Assembly (NCBI RefSeq): GCF_003752025.1
Contig: NZ_RJKR01000007.1
Coordinates: forward strand, 341,096 to 405,095
Length of the DNA: 64,000 nucleotides
Direction: 5' to 3'
DNA from: Curtobacterium sp. PhB115
GTDB taxonomy: Bacteria > Actinomycetota > Actinomycetes > Actinomycetales > Microbacteriaceae
Each line of letters opens with the position of its first letter. Position 1 is the stretch's first letter. The notes under the pieces are model-generated. The model ran no database searches. It had not been told where the DNA came from and saw only the letters and a program-made list of their open reading frames with translations. The translations under genes and the position numbers were made by a program. Positions 35,023 to 43,071 of the stretch are shown piece after piece.

Positions 35023-36695
35023 ACCGGTGCCCGGTCGTCGAGGAGCCCGCGGAGGAGCTCGGCGGTGCGCTTCGGGTCCCGTTCGGCCAGGGCGGAGATG
35101 TCCTGACGGCGGCGCTCGGCCGAGATCTCCTCGGTGGTGAGGACCTCGGTCGGTGCGTCCCCGGCGGGCATCGTCGACAGCACGGCGGTCGGGGCGTCAC
35201 CCGCGCCGAGGGTCGCACGCTCGCCGAGGCCGTCCATCGCCAGGGGCAGCTGGAAGGTCTCGCCGGCGAAGGCGTCGAGTTCGCCGAGGTCGACGGCCTC
35301 GCGCTCCTGCTTCCGGCTGCGGCGGGCGACGAAGAACATGATCGCGATGACTGCGAGCACGATCCCGATCACGATGCCCGCGGTGCGGATCGAGGACCAG
35401 AGGGCTTCCTGCTGGTCGGCCTTCTGCTGCGCCTCGAGCGCCTTCGCTGCCTGGTCGGCGGCGCTGGTGTCGAAGTCCATCATCGCGACCTTCACCTGGT
35501 CGCCCCGCCCGGAGTCGACCCCGGCGGCGTTCGCGACCAGGTCGTTGATGCTCTGCAGGTTCGCGTTCTGCACCGCGTCGGCCTTCGAGTTCAGCGCGAC
35601 CGAGATGGTCTGCCGGTCGAGGGCGCCGGAGGGGATCTGCGTCGTCTCGGTGGTGTGGTCGACGGCGTTGTTCTTCGTCGCGGACTCGTTCGTGTAGCCG
35701 TCGTCGCCGGTGCCGGCCGCGCTCGTCGCGGTGCCGTTCGGCACGGCGATGTTGTCCGGCCCGAGGACACCCGTCGCGCCGCTCGACGCGCCGGAGCCCG
35801 AGCCGTACTGCTCGGTGCTGCTCGACTCGTTGAGCGCCACCGGACCGGAGGTCGGCGTCGTGTAGCTCTCGGAGGTCCGGGTGCCGGACTCCTGGTTCAT
35901 CGTCGCGGAGACCACGACGCTCGCGTTGCCGGTGCCGAGGGTGGTGTCGAGCAGGTCCTGGATCTTCTTGCTCGTCGCCGCGTCGTAGTCGGCCGCCTGG
36001 TCCGCGCCGCTGCCGGTCGCGCCGGTGCCGACGGCGGAGAGCGTCTGACCCTTGGAGTCGACGACCGAGACGTCGGTGGGCTGCATGCCCTCGACCGCGG
36101 CGCTCGTCAGGTGCACGATCGCCTGGACCTGGTCGGTGCTGAGCTGGGCGCCGTTCTTCGGAGCGATGAACACCGACGCCGTCGGGTCCTTCTCCTCGGA
36201 CACGAACACGGACTTCTCCGGGATCGCGAGCTGCACGGTCGCGGTCTGCACGCCGTCCATCGCTCCGATGGTCTTGGCGAGCTCGCCCTCCATCGCCCGC
36301 TTGTACGTGACGTCCTGCTGGAACTCCGAGCTCGTCACGCCCATCTCGTCGAGGAGCGAGTAACCGCCCTCGTTCGAGGACGGCAGGCCGTTCGACGCGG
36401 CCTTGAGGCGCTCCGAGTAGACCTGCGCCTGCGGCACGAGGATCGTCGCCCCACCGTCGGTGAGCTGGTAGGGCACCCCGTCGGTCTGCAGCTGGTCGGT
36501 GATCGAGCTCGCATCGGCGGCGGCCAGGCCGGTGAACAGCGGCGCGTACGACGCCTTGCCGAGCCACGACGCGAGGGCGATGCCACCGAGCACGAGCGCG
36601 GCGATGACGAGGATCGCGATGGTGCGCTGCGCGGCGCTGAAGCCCTTGACGTAGGCGGCGAAACGCCCGAGGGCGTTCTTGACGGCGACCGGCAT
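35019..36695 (-). CDS. fliF: Flagellar MS-ring protein FliF
   Basis: A 558-residue ring subunit with two membrane helices (about residues 24-45 and 438-458). Ring-building domains lie between (YAPLFTGLAAADASSITDQLQTDGVPYQLTDGGATILVP; VQTATVQLAIPEKSVFVSEEKDPTASVFI). The C-terminal tail ends SALAERDPKRTAELLRGLLDD, the FliG-binding helix. The ATG at 36695 overlaps the fliE stop by one base. Confidence 0.97.
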   Translation of the reverse strand: MPVAVKNALGRFAAYVKGFSAAQRTIAILVIAALVLGGIALASWLGKASYAPLFTGLAAADASSITDQLQTDGVPYQLTDGGATILVPQAQVYSERLKAASNGLPSSNEGGYSLLDEMGVTSSEFQQDVTYKRAMEGELAKTIGAMDGVQTATVQLAIPEKSVFVSEEKDPTASVFIAPKNGAQLSTDQVQAIVHLTSAAVEGMQPTDVSVVDSKGQTLSAVGTGATGSGADQAADYDAATSKKIQDLLDTTLGTGNASVVVSATMNQESGTRTSESYTTPTSGPVALNESSSTEQYGSGSGASSGATGVLGPDNIAVPNGTATSAAGTGDDGYTNESATKNNAVDHTTETTQIPSGALDRQTISVALNSKADAVQNANLQSINDLVANAAGVDSGRGDQVKVAMMDFDTSAADQAAKALEAQQKADQQEALWSSIRTAGIVIGIVLAVIAIMFFVARRSRKQEREAVDLGELDAFAGETFQLPLAMDGLGERATLGAGDAPTAVLSTMPAGDAPTEVLTTEEISAERRRQDISALAERDPKRTAELLRGLLDDRAPV

Positions 36696-37039
36696 CAGGC
36701 CTGCATCCTCATGATCTCGTTGAACGCGTCGACGCCCTTGTTGCGGACCGCGGAGACGAGCTCGAGGGTGACCTGCGCGCGGGTGGCGGCGATGGTCGCG
36801 TCGTGGATGTCGTCGAGGTTGCCGGTCACGGCCTTGAGCGCGAGGGTCTTCGAGTCGCTCTGCAGCGCCTGCAGGCCGTCGACGGCGCCCGTCAGGCTCG
36901 CGGCGAACCCGCTGCCGTCGGTGGCCCCGGCCGCACCGGTCGCGCTCGTGCTCGTGCTGTCGCTCGAGGTCCCGGACACACTCGTCAGGGCGTTCGTCAT
37001 CGCGTTGGTGGTCACACCGTTCACGGCGTCGATGGGCAT
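36695..37039 (-). CDS. fliE: Flagellar hook-basal body protein FliE
   Basis: A 114-residue protein that links the MS ring to the rod. The family C-terminus is clear (DDIHDATIAATRAQVTLELVSAVRNKGVDAFNEIMRMQA). The first ~45 residues are Ser/Thr-rich. The ATG at 37039 overlaps the flgC stop by one base. Confidence 0.95.
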   Translation of the reverse strand: MPIDAVNGVTTNAMTNALTSVSGTSSDSTSTSATGAAGATDGSGFAASLTGAVDGLQALQSDSKTLALKAVTGNLDDIHDATIAATRAQVTLELVSAVRNKGVDAFNEIMRMQA

Positions 37040-37434
37040 CAGTTCTTCCCGATCTGCAGTGCCGCCTCGTAGGCGGTCTTGGCACGGTCGACCACGGCGG
37101 CGTTCGCCTGGTAGCCGCGCTGGGCCATGATGAGGTCCGCCATCTGCGTCCCGAGGTCGATGTCCGGCATGCGGACGTACCCTTCCTCGTTCGCGAGCGG
37201 GTTGTCCGGGTCGTAGGTCACGCGGCCGGCGGCGCTGCCGAACGACGCACCCTTGACGTAGGCGCCGGAGACGCCGTTGCCCTCTTGGACCTCGACGTAG
37301 CGGGCCTGGAACGCGGTGTCGTCCATCGACTTCACGGTGTTCGCGTTGGCGATGTTGTCGGACACGGCGTCGAGCCACTTGCGGTGCACGGTCATGCCGG
37401 TGCTCGCGATGCCGATCGCGTCGAAGGTGGTCAC
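37039..37434 (-). CDS. flgC: Flagellar basal-body rod protein FlgC
   Basis: A 131-residue rod protein. It starts MTTFDAIGIASTGMTVHRKWLDAVSDNIANANTVK and ends with DIDLGTQMADLIMAQRGYQANAAVVDRAKTAYEAAL, the paired rod helices. The ATG overlaps the flgB stop by 4 bases. Confidence 0.96.
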   Translation of the reverse strand: MTTFDAIGIASTGMTVHRKWLDAVSDNIANANTVKSMDDTAFQARYVEVQEGNGVSGAYVKGASFGSAAGRVTYDPDNPLANEEGYVRMPDIDLGTQMADLIMAQRGYQANAAVVDRAKTAYEAALQIGKN

Positions 37435-37775
37435 GAGCTGGTCCGCATCGCCGCACGGACGCTGGTGAGCTCGGAGTTGATCGCCTGCGTGGCGAACTGG
37501 TACCGGAGCACGGTGTCGACGTTGGAGAGCGTCTCCTCGTCGAGGTTGACGTTGTTGCCGTTCGTGTTCGTCGGCTCGAGGCTCCGCGCCACGGTCGGGG
37601 CGGTGGCGCCGCTGCCGTCGACGATCGACTGCGCGAGGGCGTCCTCGAACTGGACCTTCTCGGCGTGGTAGTTCGGCGTGTTGATGTTCGCGATGTTGTT
37701 CGCGATCACCTTCTGGCGCATCGACAGACCGTCGAGTGCGCTCTGCAGCGCGACGCTCGTCACGGAATCGAACAC
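37431..37775 (-). CDS. flgB: Flagellar basal-body rod protein FlgB
   Basis: A 114-residue proximal rod protein and first gene of the long rod/MS-ring/export operon. It shows VALQSALDGLSMRQKVIANNIANINTPNY at the start and the helical C-terminus. GTG start with GAGGGG upstream. A FliA-like promoter and two ACGGAUC hairpins precede it. Confidence 0.95.
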   Translation of the reverse strand: MFDSVTSVALQSALDGLSMRQKVIANNIANINTPNYHAEKVQFEDALAQSIVDGSGATAPTVARSLEPTNTNGNNVNLDEETLSNVDTVLRYQFATQAINSELTSVRAAMRTSS

Positions 37776-37830
37776 GGGGGTCCCCTCGTCAAGACGCTCG
37801 TCGCGGTGTGCGACGTCGCCGTGCGGTGGT

Positions 37831-37868
37831 GGCCGATCCGTGGCCGAACTGGTGAGCGATCCGTGCTC
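37831..37868 (-). promoter_or_regulatory. Two CsrA-type hairpins in the flgB leader
   Basis: On the minus strand GAGC-ACGGATC-GCTC (37868-37854) and GGCC-ACGGATC-GGCC (37845-37831). Each is a 4-bp stem with a seven-base loop holding ACGGA, between the promoter and the flgB start. Confidence 0.5.
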
Positions 37869-37876
37869 GAGTGGCG

Positions 37877-37904
37877 CTATCGGTGCCCGTCGCGGGCCGC
37901 GTTA
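37877..37904 (-). promoter_or_regulatory. Sigma-28 (FliA)-like promoter of the flgB operon
   Basis: On the minus strand TAAC, 16 bases, ACCGATAG. The spacing is one base longer than the other three promoters of this set. Confidence 0.6.
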
Positions 37905-37984
37905 GGCCTCGCCCCGAACGGGGGGCGCGTGCTGCGGGCACGTGACGGGCGTGGCCGGGGCGTGGCTGGGGCGTGCACCGCGAA

Positions 37985-38024
37985 TGCGACAGAACACCCG
38001 TCGATCAACGGGTGTTCTGTCGCA
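37985..38024. terminator. Perfect 17-bp hairpin upstream of flgB
   Basis: tgcgacagaacacccgt and its exact complement flank a six-base loop. It lies downstream of the fliD-fliS-fliT-like unit, so it probably ends that transcript. The half gtgttctgtcg recurs near 45911, so it may be a dispersed element. Confidence 0.7.
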
Positions 38025-38049
38025 GGAGGAGTGCGCGCGGCGCGCGGCG

Positions 38050-38334
38050 CTACGCGGAAGCGTCGAGGTACACGGACCCGCGGGGCTCCCGCGTCGCGTC
38101 GACGGCACGCAGCGCACCGAGGTGCGTCAGCGTCGCCCGGCGGTCCGCGTCGAGCGTCGCCATCCGGTCCCGCTGCGCGGCGAGCAGCCGGGAGGCCCGT
38201 CCCACCAGGTCGCGCGGCATCGGTCCCAGCCCGGTCGGCTCCGACCACCCGGCCACGGCCGTGGACCCGGCCGTCTGCCCGGCGGCGTCGTGTTCGAGGG
38301 AGGTGAGCAGGGCCTCCCAGGCGTCACGCGACAC
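38050..38334 (-). CDS. FliT-like small flagellar protein
   Basis: A 94-residue protein after fliS, overlapping it by 11 bases. It is helical (WEALLTSLEHDAAG; LVGRASRLLAAQRDRMATLDADRRATLTHLGALRAV). Position and size fit FliT, the chaperone of FliD, but the sequence alone does not prove it. The start is GTG 38334 or GTG 38343. It is the end of the fliD-fliS unit. Confidence 0.6.
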   Translation of the reverse strand: MSRDAWEALLTSLEHDAAGQTAGSTAVAGWSEPTGLGPMPRDLVGRASRLLAAQRDRMATLDADRRATLTHLGALRAVDATREPRGSVYLDASA

Positions 38335-38797
38335 CGAGCGCACCGCCCGTCGCCTGGTGGGCAGCCGGCGTCGCCGGCAGCGACGCGGCCGCGTCGTGCC
38401 ACGACTGCCGGAGCGGCTCGAGGATCCGGATGCAGTCGCGGGTGGCCTGCACATCGCGGTGCACGTTCGCGGTGATGAGCGACGTTGAGGCGTAGTTGTA
38501 GACGGCGAGCAGGCCCTCGCCACCGTCCCACGCGTCGATGCGGAGCGTCGCGGACAGCTCGCCGACGATGGCCTGGGCGTGCAGGAGCTGCTCGCGGGCG
38601 GCGTCCCAGTCGGCGGTGGTCTGCGCGGCCTCGGCGCGGTGCAGGTCGAGCAGCAGCCGGTCGTAGAGCATCGTCACGAGCTGGGCCGGGGTCGCGGAGA
38701 GCACGGCCTCGTTCGTGTACTGGGCACGGCGCTGGTCGGTCACGGTGCGGGGCTGCGCGGCCTGCCGGAAGGCGGCGGCCTGGAAGTCGAAGGTCAT
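38324..38797 (-). CDS. fliS: Flagellin export chaperone FliS
   Basis: A 157-residue chaperone that keeps flagellin unfolded in the cytosol. The FliS pattern is present (YTNEAVLSATPAQLVTMLYDRLLLDLHRAE, then ALRIDAWDGGEGLLAVYNYASTSLITANVHRD). An Ala/Pro-rich tail of ~30 residues is extra. In Bacillus FliS also shapes the FliW-flagellin balance. It lies 10 bases after fliD. Confidence 0.95.
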   Translation of the reverse strand: MTFDFQAAAFRQAAQPRTVTDQRRAQYTNEAVLSATPAQLVTMLYDRLLLDLHRAEAAQTTADWDAAREQLLHAQAIVGELSATLRIDAWDGGEGLLAVYNYASTSLITANVHRDVQATRDCIRILEPLRQSWHDAAASLPATPAAHQATGGALGVA

Positions 38798-38807
38798 GGT
38801 GTTCCCG

Positions 38808-40205
38808 TCAGCTCGACGTCGTCGCGAGCTGGCTGGCGAGCCAACTCGACTGGGACTGGAGCTTGCTGAGGCTGGTCTCGAGCGAGGAGTACAGCGTCTG
38901 GAGCGCGGCGCGGCGCATCGTGAGGCGGTCGGTCCAGCTGTCGATCTGGGTGTTGAGGTCCTTGGCGACGGACTGCTGGCCGGTGATCGAGGTGGTGATC
39001 GACCCGTTGTACTTGTCCGACGCGGCGGTCGCGGACGCTCCGACGTTCGCGGCGACCCCGGCCAGCATCGCCTGGGTGCCCTCGGGGTCGGTGGTGAGCG
39101 CCTTCTGGAACGCGTCGGCGTCGAAGGTGAAGTCGCCGTCCTTCGTGATCACGATGCCGATCGAGGACGGGGACTTGCCGCCCACCGGTGCGGACATCGT
39201 GCTGGCGAGCCGCTGCACCACGTCCCGCGTGGTCGCGTCGCCGGACAGCACGCCGGCGGTCGTCGTGGTGGTGCCGGTCGTCGCGCTGGTCGTGCTCGTG
39301 ACCGCGGTGTTCGTCCCGTAGTAGGCGGAGACCGCGTTCAGGGCGTCGACCAGCCCGGACGCCACGGCCTGGGCCTTCGTGGTGTCCTGCGCCGTCGTCA
39401 CGGTCACCGGGTCCGTCGTGGCCTTCGAGACGGTGACACTGAGCCCCGGGACCAGGTCGGTGAACGTGTTCGTCGCGCTCGTGACCGTCTGCGCGGCGGC
39501 GGTGCCGGCCCAGAGCGTCACGCTGGCGTCGCTCGCCTGGGTCACGACGGCTGCCCCGATCTGGCTGAGCACGTTCGTGGCGGTGCCGGCGGTGACGTCG
39601 GCCCCGGTCCCGCGGTACACCTGGAACGCACCGTCGGCACCGGTCTTCGCCGAGGTCAGCTGCAACCGGTAGAGCTTGGTGCCGTCGGCGTCGGTGCCCG
39701 CCGAGACCTTCGTGGCGGTCACCCCCGCGCCGGACTTGTTGATCGCGGAGACGGTGTCGTCGAGGGAACCCGACGTCGGTGTCACCGTCGTGGTGGTGCC
39801 GTCGGCTCCGACGATCGTCACCGGCGAGGCGTCGGCCGACCAGGTCGACATGGCGGCGGTCACGCCGACCTGCGCCGACGCCGTGGACCCGACGGTGAAG
39901 GTGAGGGAGCCGACGCTCGCGTTCGTGCCGGTGGCGACGGTGACGCTCGGGGCGGAGCTCGTGGCGGTGAAGACGTCGAGCGACGTGGCCTTCGCCGCGG
40001 CCGCTGCCTTCGTCGCGAGGGTCTGCACGAGCCCGTTGATCGTCTGCAGTGACGAGATGAACGAGTTCGTGCTGGTGAGCTTGTTCTTGAGCAGGGTCTG
40101 CGGGACCCCCTCGACACTCATCAACGAGTTGATGAGGTCGGTCGTCTTGAGCCCGCTGACGAGGCCGTCGATCGCGAGGCTCGAGGCCGAGGACACGGAG
40201 GACAT
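38808..40205 (-). CDS. fliD: Flagellar filament cap protein FliD
   Basis: A 465-residue cap protein. The N-terminal domain (SLAIDGLVSGLKTTDLINSLMSVEG) and the C-terminal coiled coil (IDSWTDRLTMRRAALQTLYSSLETSLSKLQSQSSWLASQL) bracket a Thr/Ser/Ala-rich middle that would be surface exposed. No FliA-like promoter was found in the 93-base gap from fliC, which holds a terminator hairpin, so read-through or another promoter type is needed. Confidence 0.95.
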   Translation of the reverse strand: MSSVSSASSLAIDGLVSGLKTTDLINSLMSVEGVPQTLLKNKLTSTNSFISSLQTINGLVQTLATKAAAAAKATSLDVFTATSSAPSVTVATGTNASVGSLTFTVGSTASAQVGVTAAMSTWSADASPVTIVGADGTTTTVTPTSGSLDDTVSAINKSGAGVTATKVSAGTDADGTKLYRLQLTSAKTGADGAFQVYRGTGADVTAGTATNVLSQIGAAVVTQASDASVTLWAGTAAAQTVTSATNTFTDLVPGLSVTVSKATTDPVTVTTAQDTTKAQAVASGLVDALNAVSAYYGTNTAVTSTTSATTGTTTTTAGVLSGDATTRDVVQRLASTMSAPVGGKSPSSIGIVITKDGDFTFDADAFQKALTTDPEGTQAMLAGVAANVGASATAASDKYNGSITTSITGQQSVAKDLNTQIDSWTDRLTMRRAALQTLYSSLETSLSKLQSQSSWLASQLATTSS

Positions 40206-40246
40206 CGTCGCTGCTCCCTGACGTGGTGGGGTGTGGCGGGAAGGGC

Positions 40247-40291
40247 GACGCCGCCGCCCGGGGCACCCGAACGGTCCCGGGCGGCGGCGTC
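40247..40291. terminator. Terminator after the flagellin gene
   Basis: A perfect 16-bp GC-rich inverted repeat (gacgccgccgcccggg / cccgggcggcggcgtc) with a 13-base loop, starting 8 bases after the fliC stop on the minus strand. Confidence 0.8.
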
Positions 40292-40298
40292 AGGGGTA

Positions 40299-41186
40299 CT
40301 AGCGCAGGAGCGAGAGCACGTTCTGGGTGCTCTGGTTCGCCTGGGCGAGCATCGAGGTGCCGGCCTGGCTGAGGATGTTGTCGCGCGTGTACTTGACCAT
40401 CTCCTCCGCCATGTCGACGTCCGTGATGCGCGAACCAGCAGCGGTCAGGTTCTCCTTGGCCACGTTCGTCACGTTGATGGCGTGGTCGAAGCGGTTCTGG
40501 ATCGCACCGAGGTTCGATCGAGCCGAAGAGACTGCCTTGATCTGCTCGTCGATCACGCCGATCGCCGTCTGCGCGTTGGCAGCGGTGTCGAACTTGATCG
40601 CACCGGCGGTCGCGACGGTGCCGTCGGCCGCGTACTCGTCGGCGGTCACCTTGCCGGCGATGGTGCTGACGTTCGCACCGGCGAGGTCGACCGTGATCTG
40701 GCTCTGCGTGTTGCCGTTCGCACCGACCTGGAACTGCAGCTTCCCGTCAGCGGCCGTGCCGGCGCTGCCGTCGAGCAGGTTGATCCCGTTGAAGTTGGTC
40801 GAGTCCGAGATGCGCTGCAGCTCCTTCTGGAGCTGACCGACCTCGGTCGTGATCGCCTTCCGCGAGTCCTCGTTGTTCGAGTCGTTGCCGGCCTGCACAG
40901 CCAGGTCGCGCATGCGCTGGAGGATCGAGTGGGTCTCGGTGAGGCCACCTTCAGCGGTCTGCACGACGGAGATGCCGTCCTGCGCGTTGCGGGCGGCGAC
41001 CGTGAGGCCACCGACCTGGGACTTCAGCCCCTCGGAGATCGACAGACCGGCCGCGTCGTCGGCAGCACGGTTGATGCGGAGGCCGCTCGAGAGCTTCTCG
41101 AGGGACTTCGACAGGTCGTTCTGCGTCGAGTTGAGGTTCCGGTACGTGTTGAGTGCCGAGAGGTTGGTGTTGATGGACATACCCAT
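40299..41186 (-). CDS. fliC: Flagellin
   Basis: A 295-residue filament subunit. Both D0/D1 ends are canonical (SINTNLSALNTYRNLNSTQNDLSKSLEKLSSGLRINRAADDAAGL; TDVDMAEEMVKYTRDNILSQAGTSMLAQANQSTQNVLSLLR). The variable middle is only ~100 residues, so this is a short flagellin. It is its own transcription unit with a FliA-like promoter, a CsrA-type leader and a strong terminator. ATG 41186 is preferred because GGAGG lies 8 bases away; ATG 41180 is possible. Confidence 0.98.
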   Translation of the reverse strand: MGMSINTNLSALNTYRNLNSTQNDLSKSLEKLSSGLRINRAADDAAGLSISEGLKSQVGGLTVAARNAQDGISVVQTAEGGLTETHSILQRMRDLAVQAGNDSNNEDSRKAITTEVGQLQKELQRISDSTNFNGINLLDGSAGTAADGKLQFQVGANGNTQSQITVDLAGANVSTIAGKVTADEYAADGTVATAGAIKFDTAANAQTAIGVIDEQIKAVSSARSNLGAIQNRFDHAINVTNVAKENLTAAGSRITDVDMAEEMVKYTRDNILSQAGTSMLAQANQSTQNVLSLLR

Positions 41187-41193
41187 GGTGGTT

Positions 41194-41237
41194 TCCTCCG
41201 TGAATTCTGGGTCGTACTACAGCCCGTCCGTGGGCTG
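41194..41237 (-). promoter_or_regulatory. CsrA-type double site in the flagellin leader
   Basis: On the minus strand 41237-41220 reads CAGCCC-ACGGAC-GGGCTG, a perfect 6-bp stem with a six-base ANGGAN loop. The second site, ACGGAGGA at 41201-41194, overlaps the Shine-Dalgarno. This copies the two-site layout of the Bacillus subtilis hag leader bound by CsrA. Confidence 0.75.
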
Positions 41238-41247
41238 ACATGGATGA

Positions 41248-41274
41248 CTCTCGACCGGTTGTCTCGAGTCGTTA
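41248..41274 (-). promoter_or_regulatory. Sigma-28 (FliA)-like promoter of fliC
   Basis: On the minus strand TAAC, 15 bases, GTCGAGAG. Transcription from it would give a ~55-base leader. Confidence 0.65.
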
Positions 41275-41305
41275 GGGGTTCAGCGGAGAACTTTCCGCCG
41301 AAGTC

Positions 41306-42124
41306 TCAGCTCGCGGCCACGGCCGTCGGCGCCGTGGCGTCGTGCACCGCACGGGCGACCCCGGCCGCGGCGTTCGACGCGACGCGGGCGAGGTAGGCGC
41401 TCCGGCGGGCTGCGGTGGTGCGGGAGGCGGGCTCGGCCGTCGGTCCTCCGTCGCCGTAGTGGGCGGCCAGCCCGTCGCGGAGCAGGCGCATCGCCTCGGA
41501 GCGCTGCTGCGAGACGGCGGAGTGCGTGATGCCGAGCTCGGCGGCGACGTCGGTGACCGAGCGGTCACCGAAGTAGACGGCTTCGACGACGAAGCGCATC
41601 CGCTCGGGCAGCGCCTCGACGGCGGCACGCAGGTAGCGGCGCTTCTCGGTCTCGAGCAGGTCGTCCCCGGGCAGCGGCAGCTCGGCGGCGACCAGGTCGT
41701 GCACCGTCTCGTCGAGCGGGGCCACGGTGCGGCCGGCGTCGCTCATCGCGTCGGCTGCGGTCTGCCGGTCGACCCCCATGGCATCGGCGATCTCCTGCAC
41801 GCCGACACTGCGGCCGAGCCGGGCGGACAGTGCCTCCTGCGTCGCGAGGGTCTCGCGGATCCGCTTCCGGGTGCCGCGGGATGCCCAGTCGGCGGAGCGC
41901 ATGTCGTCGGCGACGGCACCGGTGATGCGGGTGCGGGCGTAGGCGCCGAAGGGGACGCCGAGGGTGGGGTCGAAGGCGTCGGCGGCGGCGACGAGGGCGA
42001 GCGACCCGACGGCGGCGAGGTCGTCGCGGTCGAGGTGCGTTGCTCGAGCACGGACGTCGGCGACGATGTAGCCCACGAGCGGGAGGTGCTCGACGATCAT
42101 CGCGTTGCGTTCGGTGCGGTCCAT
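41306..42124 (-). CDS. fliA: RNA polymerase sigma factor for flagellar operon, FliA/sigma-28
   Basis: A 272-residue sigma-70 factor with regions 2, 3 and 4. Region 2 is VADVRARATHLDRDDLAAVGSLALVAAADAFDPTLGVPFGAYARTRI, region 3 covers about 95-150 and region 4 is ALPERMRFVVEAVYFGDRSVTDVAAELGITHSAVSQQRSEAMRLLR. A ~45-residue tail is extra. The ATG at 42124 has AGGGGA upstream. It lies 120 bases upstream of fliC and is the natural reader of the four TAAC-N15-GCCGATAG-like promoters. No FlgM gene was found in the window. Confidence 0.94.
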   Translation of the reverse strand: MDRTERNAMIVEHLPLVGYIVADVRARATHLDRDDLAAVGSLALVAAADAFDPTLGVPFGAYARTRITGAVADDMRSADWASRGTRKRIRETLATQEALSARLGRSVGVQEIADAMGVDRQTAADAMSDAGRTVAPLDETVHDLVAAELPLPGDDLLETEKRRYLRAAVEALPERMRFVVEAVYFGDRSVTDVAAELGITHSAVSQQRSEAMRLLRDGLAAHYGDGGPTAEPASRTTAARRSAYLARVASNAAAGVARAVHDATAPTAVAAS

Positions 42125-42163
42125 GCTGATCCCCTGATCGACCCGTTGGTGAAGACCTGACTG

Positions 42164-42177
42164 ACCCGTCCGTGGGC
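42164..42177 (-). promoter_or_regulatory. CsrA-type hairpin in the fliA leader
   Basis: On the minus strand GCCC-ACGGAC-GGGT: three G-C pairs and one G-U pair closing the same six-base loop seen before fliC and flbD. It lies 40 bases before the fliA ATG. The stem is weak. Confidence 0.45.
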
Positions 42178-42489
42178 ATGGCGGACGCCGGCCTCGGATG
42201 GCCGGTGCGTACGCCGAAGACCCGCCCGGTTCCCTCCGAGCGGAGCACCCTGCGCCCCTGTGACGCGGTGCGGGGTGTCCCCCGCGGTGCGTTCTGAATG
42301 TATCGGCTGGCAATGCGCTGTACGGGTGCTCATCCGTCCCCAGTGCGGGGGTACGGGGGCCCTTTCCACGTCGGCATTTGGGAGGACTCCGGCCCGGGAA
42401 CGTACGTTCTTGTCCCCCGGTGGGGGACGTTTCCGACCGGACTGGAGGCACGACTCGCGTCCGACGACCGCATCACGTCCGACAGGTGC

Positions 42490-42516
42490 TTACGTCGCAG
42501 GGCGTCGGGTCGATAG
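42490..42516 (+). promoter_or_regulatory. Sigma-28 (FliA)-like promoter of the flgN operon
   Basis: TTAC, 15 bases, GTCGATAG, 65 bases before the flgN ATG. Confidence 0.65.
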
Positions 42517-42581
42517 GTCTCGGTGTCCGCCTGATGGTGGACCCAACGGAACCCGACCACCCCGCACCCTGGGAGGAGCTG

Positions 42582-43067
42582 ATGAGTGTGAACGACCTGT
42601 CCGCCGTGCTCTGGCGCGAACGCGAACTGCTCGAACTGCTCACCTTCAAGCTCGAGGAGGAGCAGCTGCTGCTCGCCGCCGGCCGCTCCCGCTGGGTGTC
42701 GCACGCCAGCCGCGAGGTCGAGCAGGTCCTCGACCGGCTCCGCAGCACCGGACTCGAGCGCGCCGCGTCGAGCGCCGAGGTCGCCGAGGAGTGGGGCGTC
42801 GCCTCCGACGCTCCCCTGCGCGAAGTCGTCGCCGCGGCACCGAACGGGCCGTGGGGCGAGATCCTCGCCGCGCACCTCACCGCGATGGTCGAGCTGACCA
42901 CCCAGATCGGGGCGCTCCGCGACGAGAACGACCGGTTCCTGAAGGCCGCGGCGCACGCCACCGAGGAGACCCTCGCCGGCACCGTCGCCGGTGCGTCCAC
43001 CTACGACGCGAGCGGCACCTCGGGCGACCGGGGCGACGGCGCGCGGCTCTTCGAGGGGACCCTGTAG
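42582..43067 (+). CDS. flgN: Flagellar chaperone FlgN
   Basis: A 161-residue helical chaperone for the hook-filament junction proteins FlgK and FlgL, which follow it. Typical FlgN features are LSAVLWRERELLELLTFKLEEEQLLLAAGRSRWVSHASREVEQVLDRL and the second helix VELTTQIGALRDENDRFL. The ATG is preceded by GGGAGGAG. Confidence 0.88.
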   Translation: MSVNDLSAVLWRERELLELLTFKLEEEQLLLAAGRSRWVSHASREVEQVLDRLRSTGLERAASSAEVAEEWGVASDAPLREVVAAAPNGPWGEILAAHLTAMVELTTQIGALRDENDRFLKAAAHATEETLAGTVAGASTYDASGTSGDRGDGARLFEGTL

Positions 43068-43071
43068 CACC

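Larger units (their letters stand above)
42125..42581. other. 457-base divergent intergenic region, fliA / flgN
   Basis: No gene is supported here. It contains an ACGGAC hairpin near fliA, a gccggc-ctcgga-tggccggt stem-loop at about 42188-42207, AT-richer sequence at about 42290-42330 that may hold the fliA promoter, and the flgN FliA-like promoter. Confidence 0.6.

Noticed and set aside
37877..38248. Small open frame in the flgB upstream region
   Set aside because: It covers the promoter, the perfect hairpin and the end of the fliT-like gene, and its translation is low complexity.
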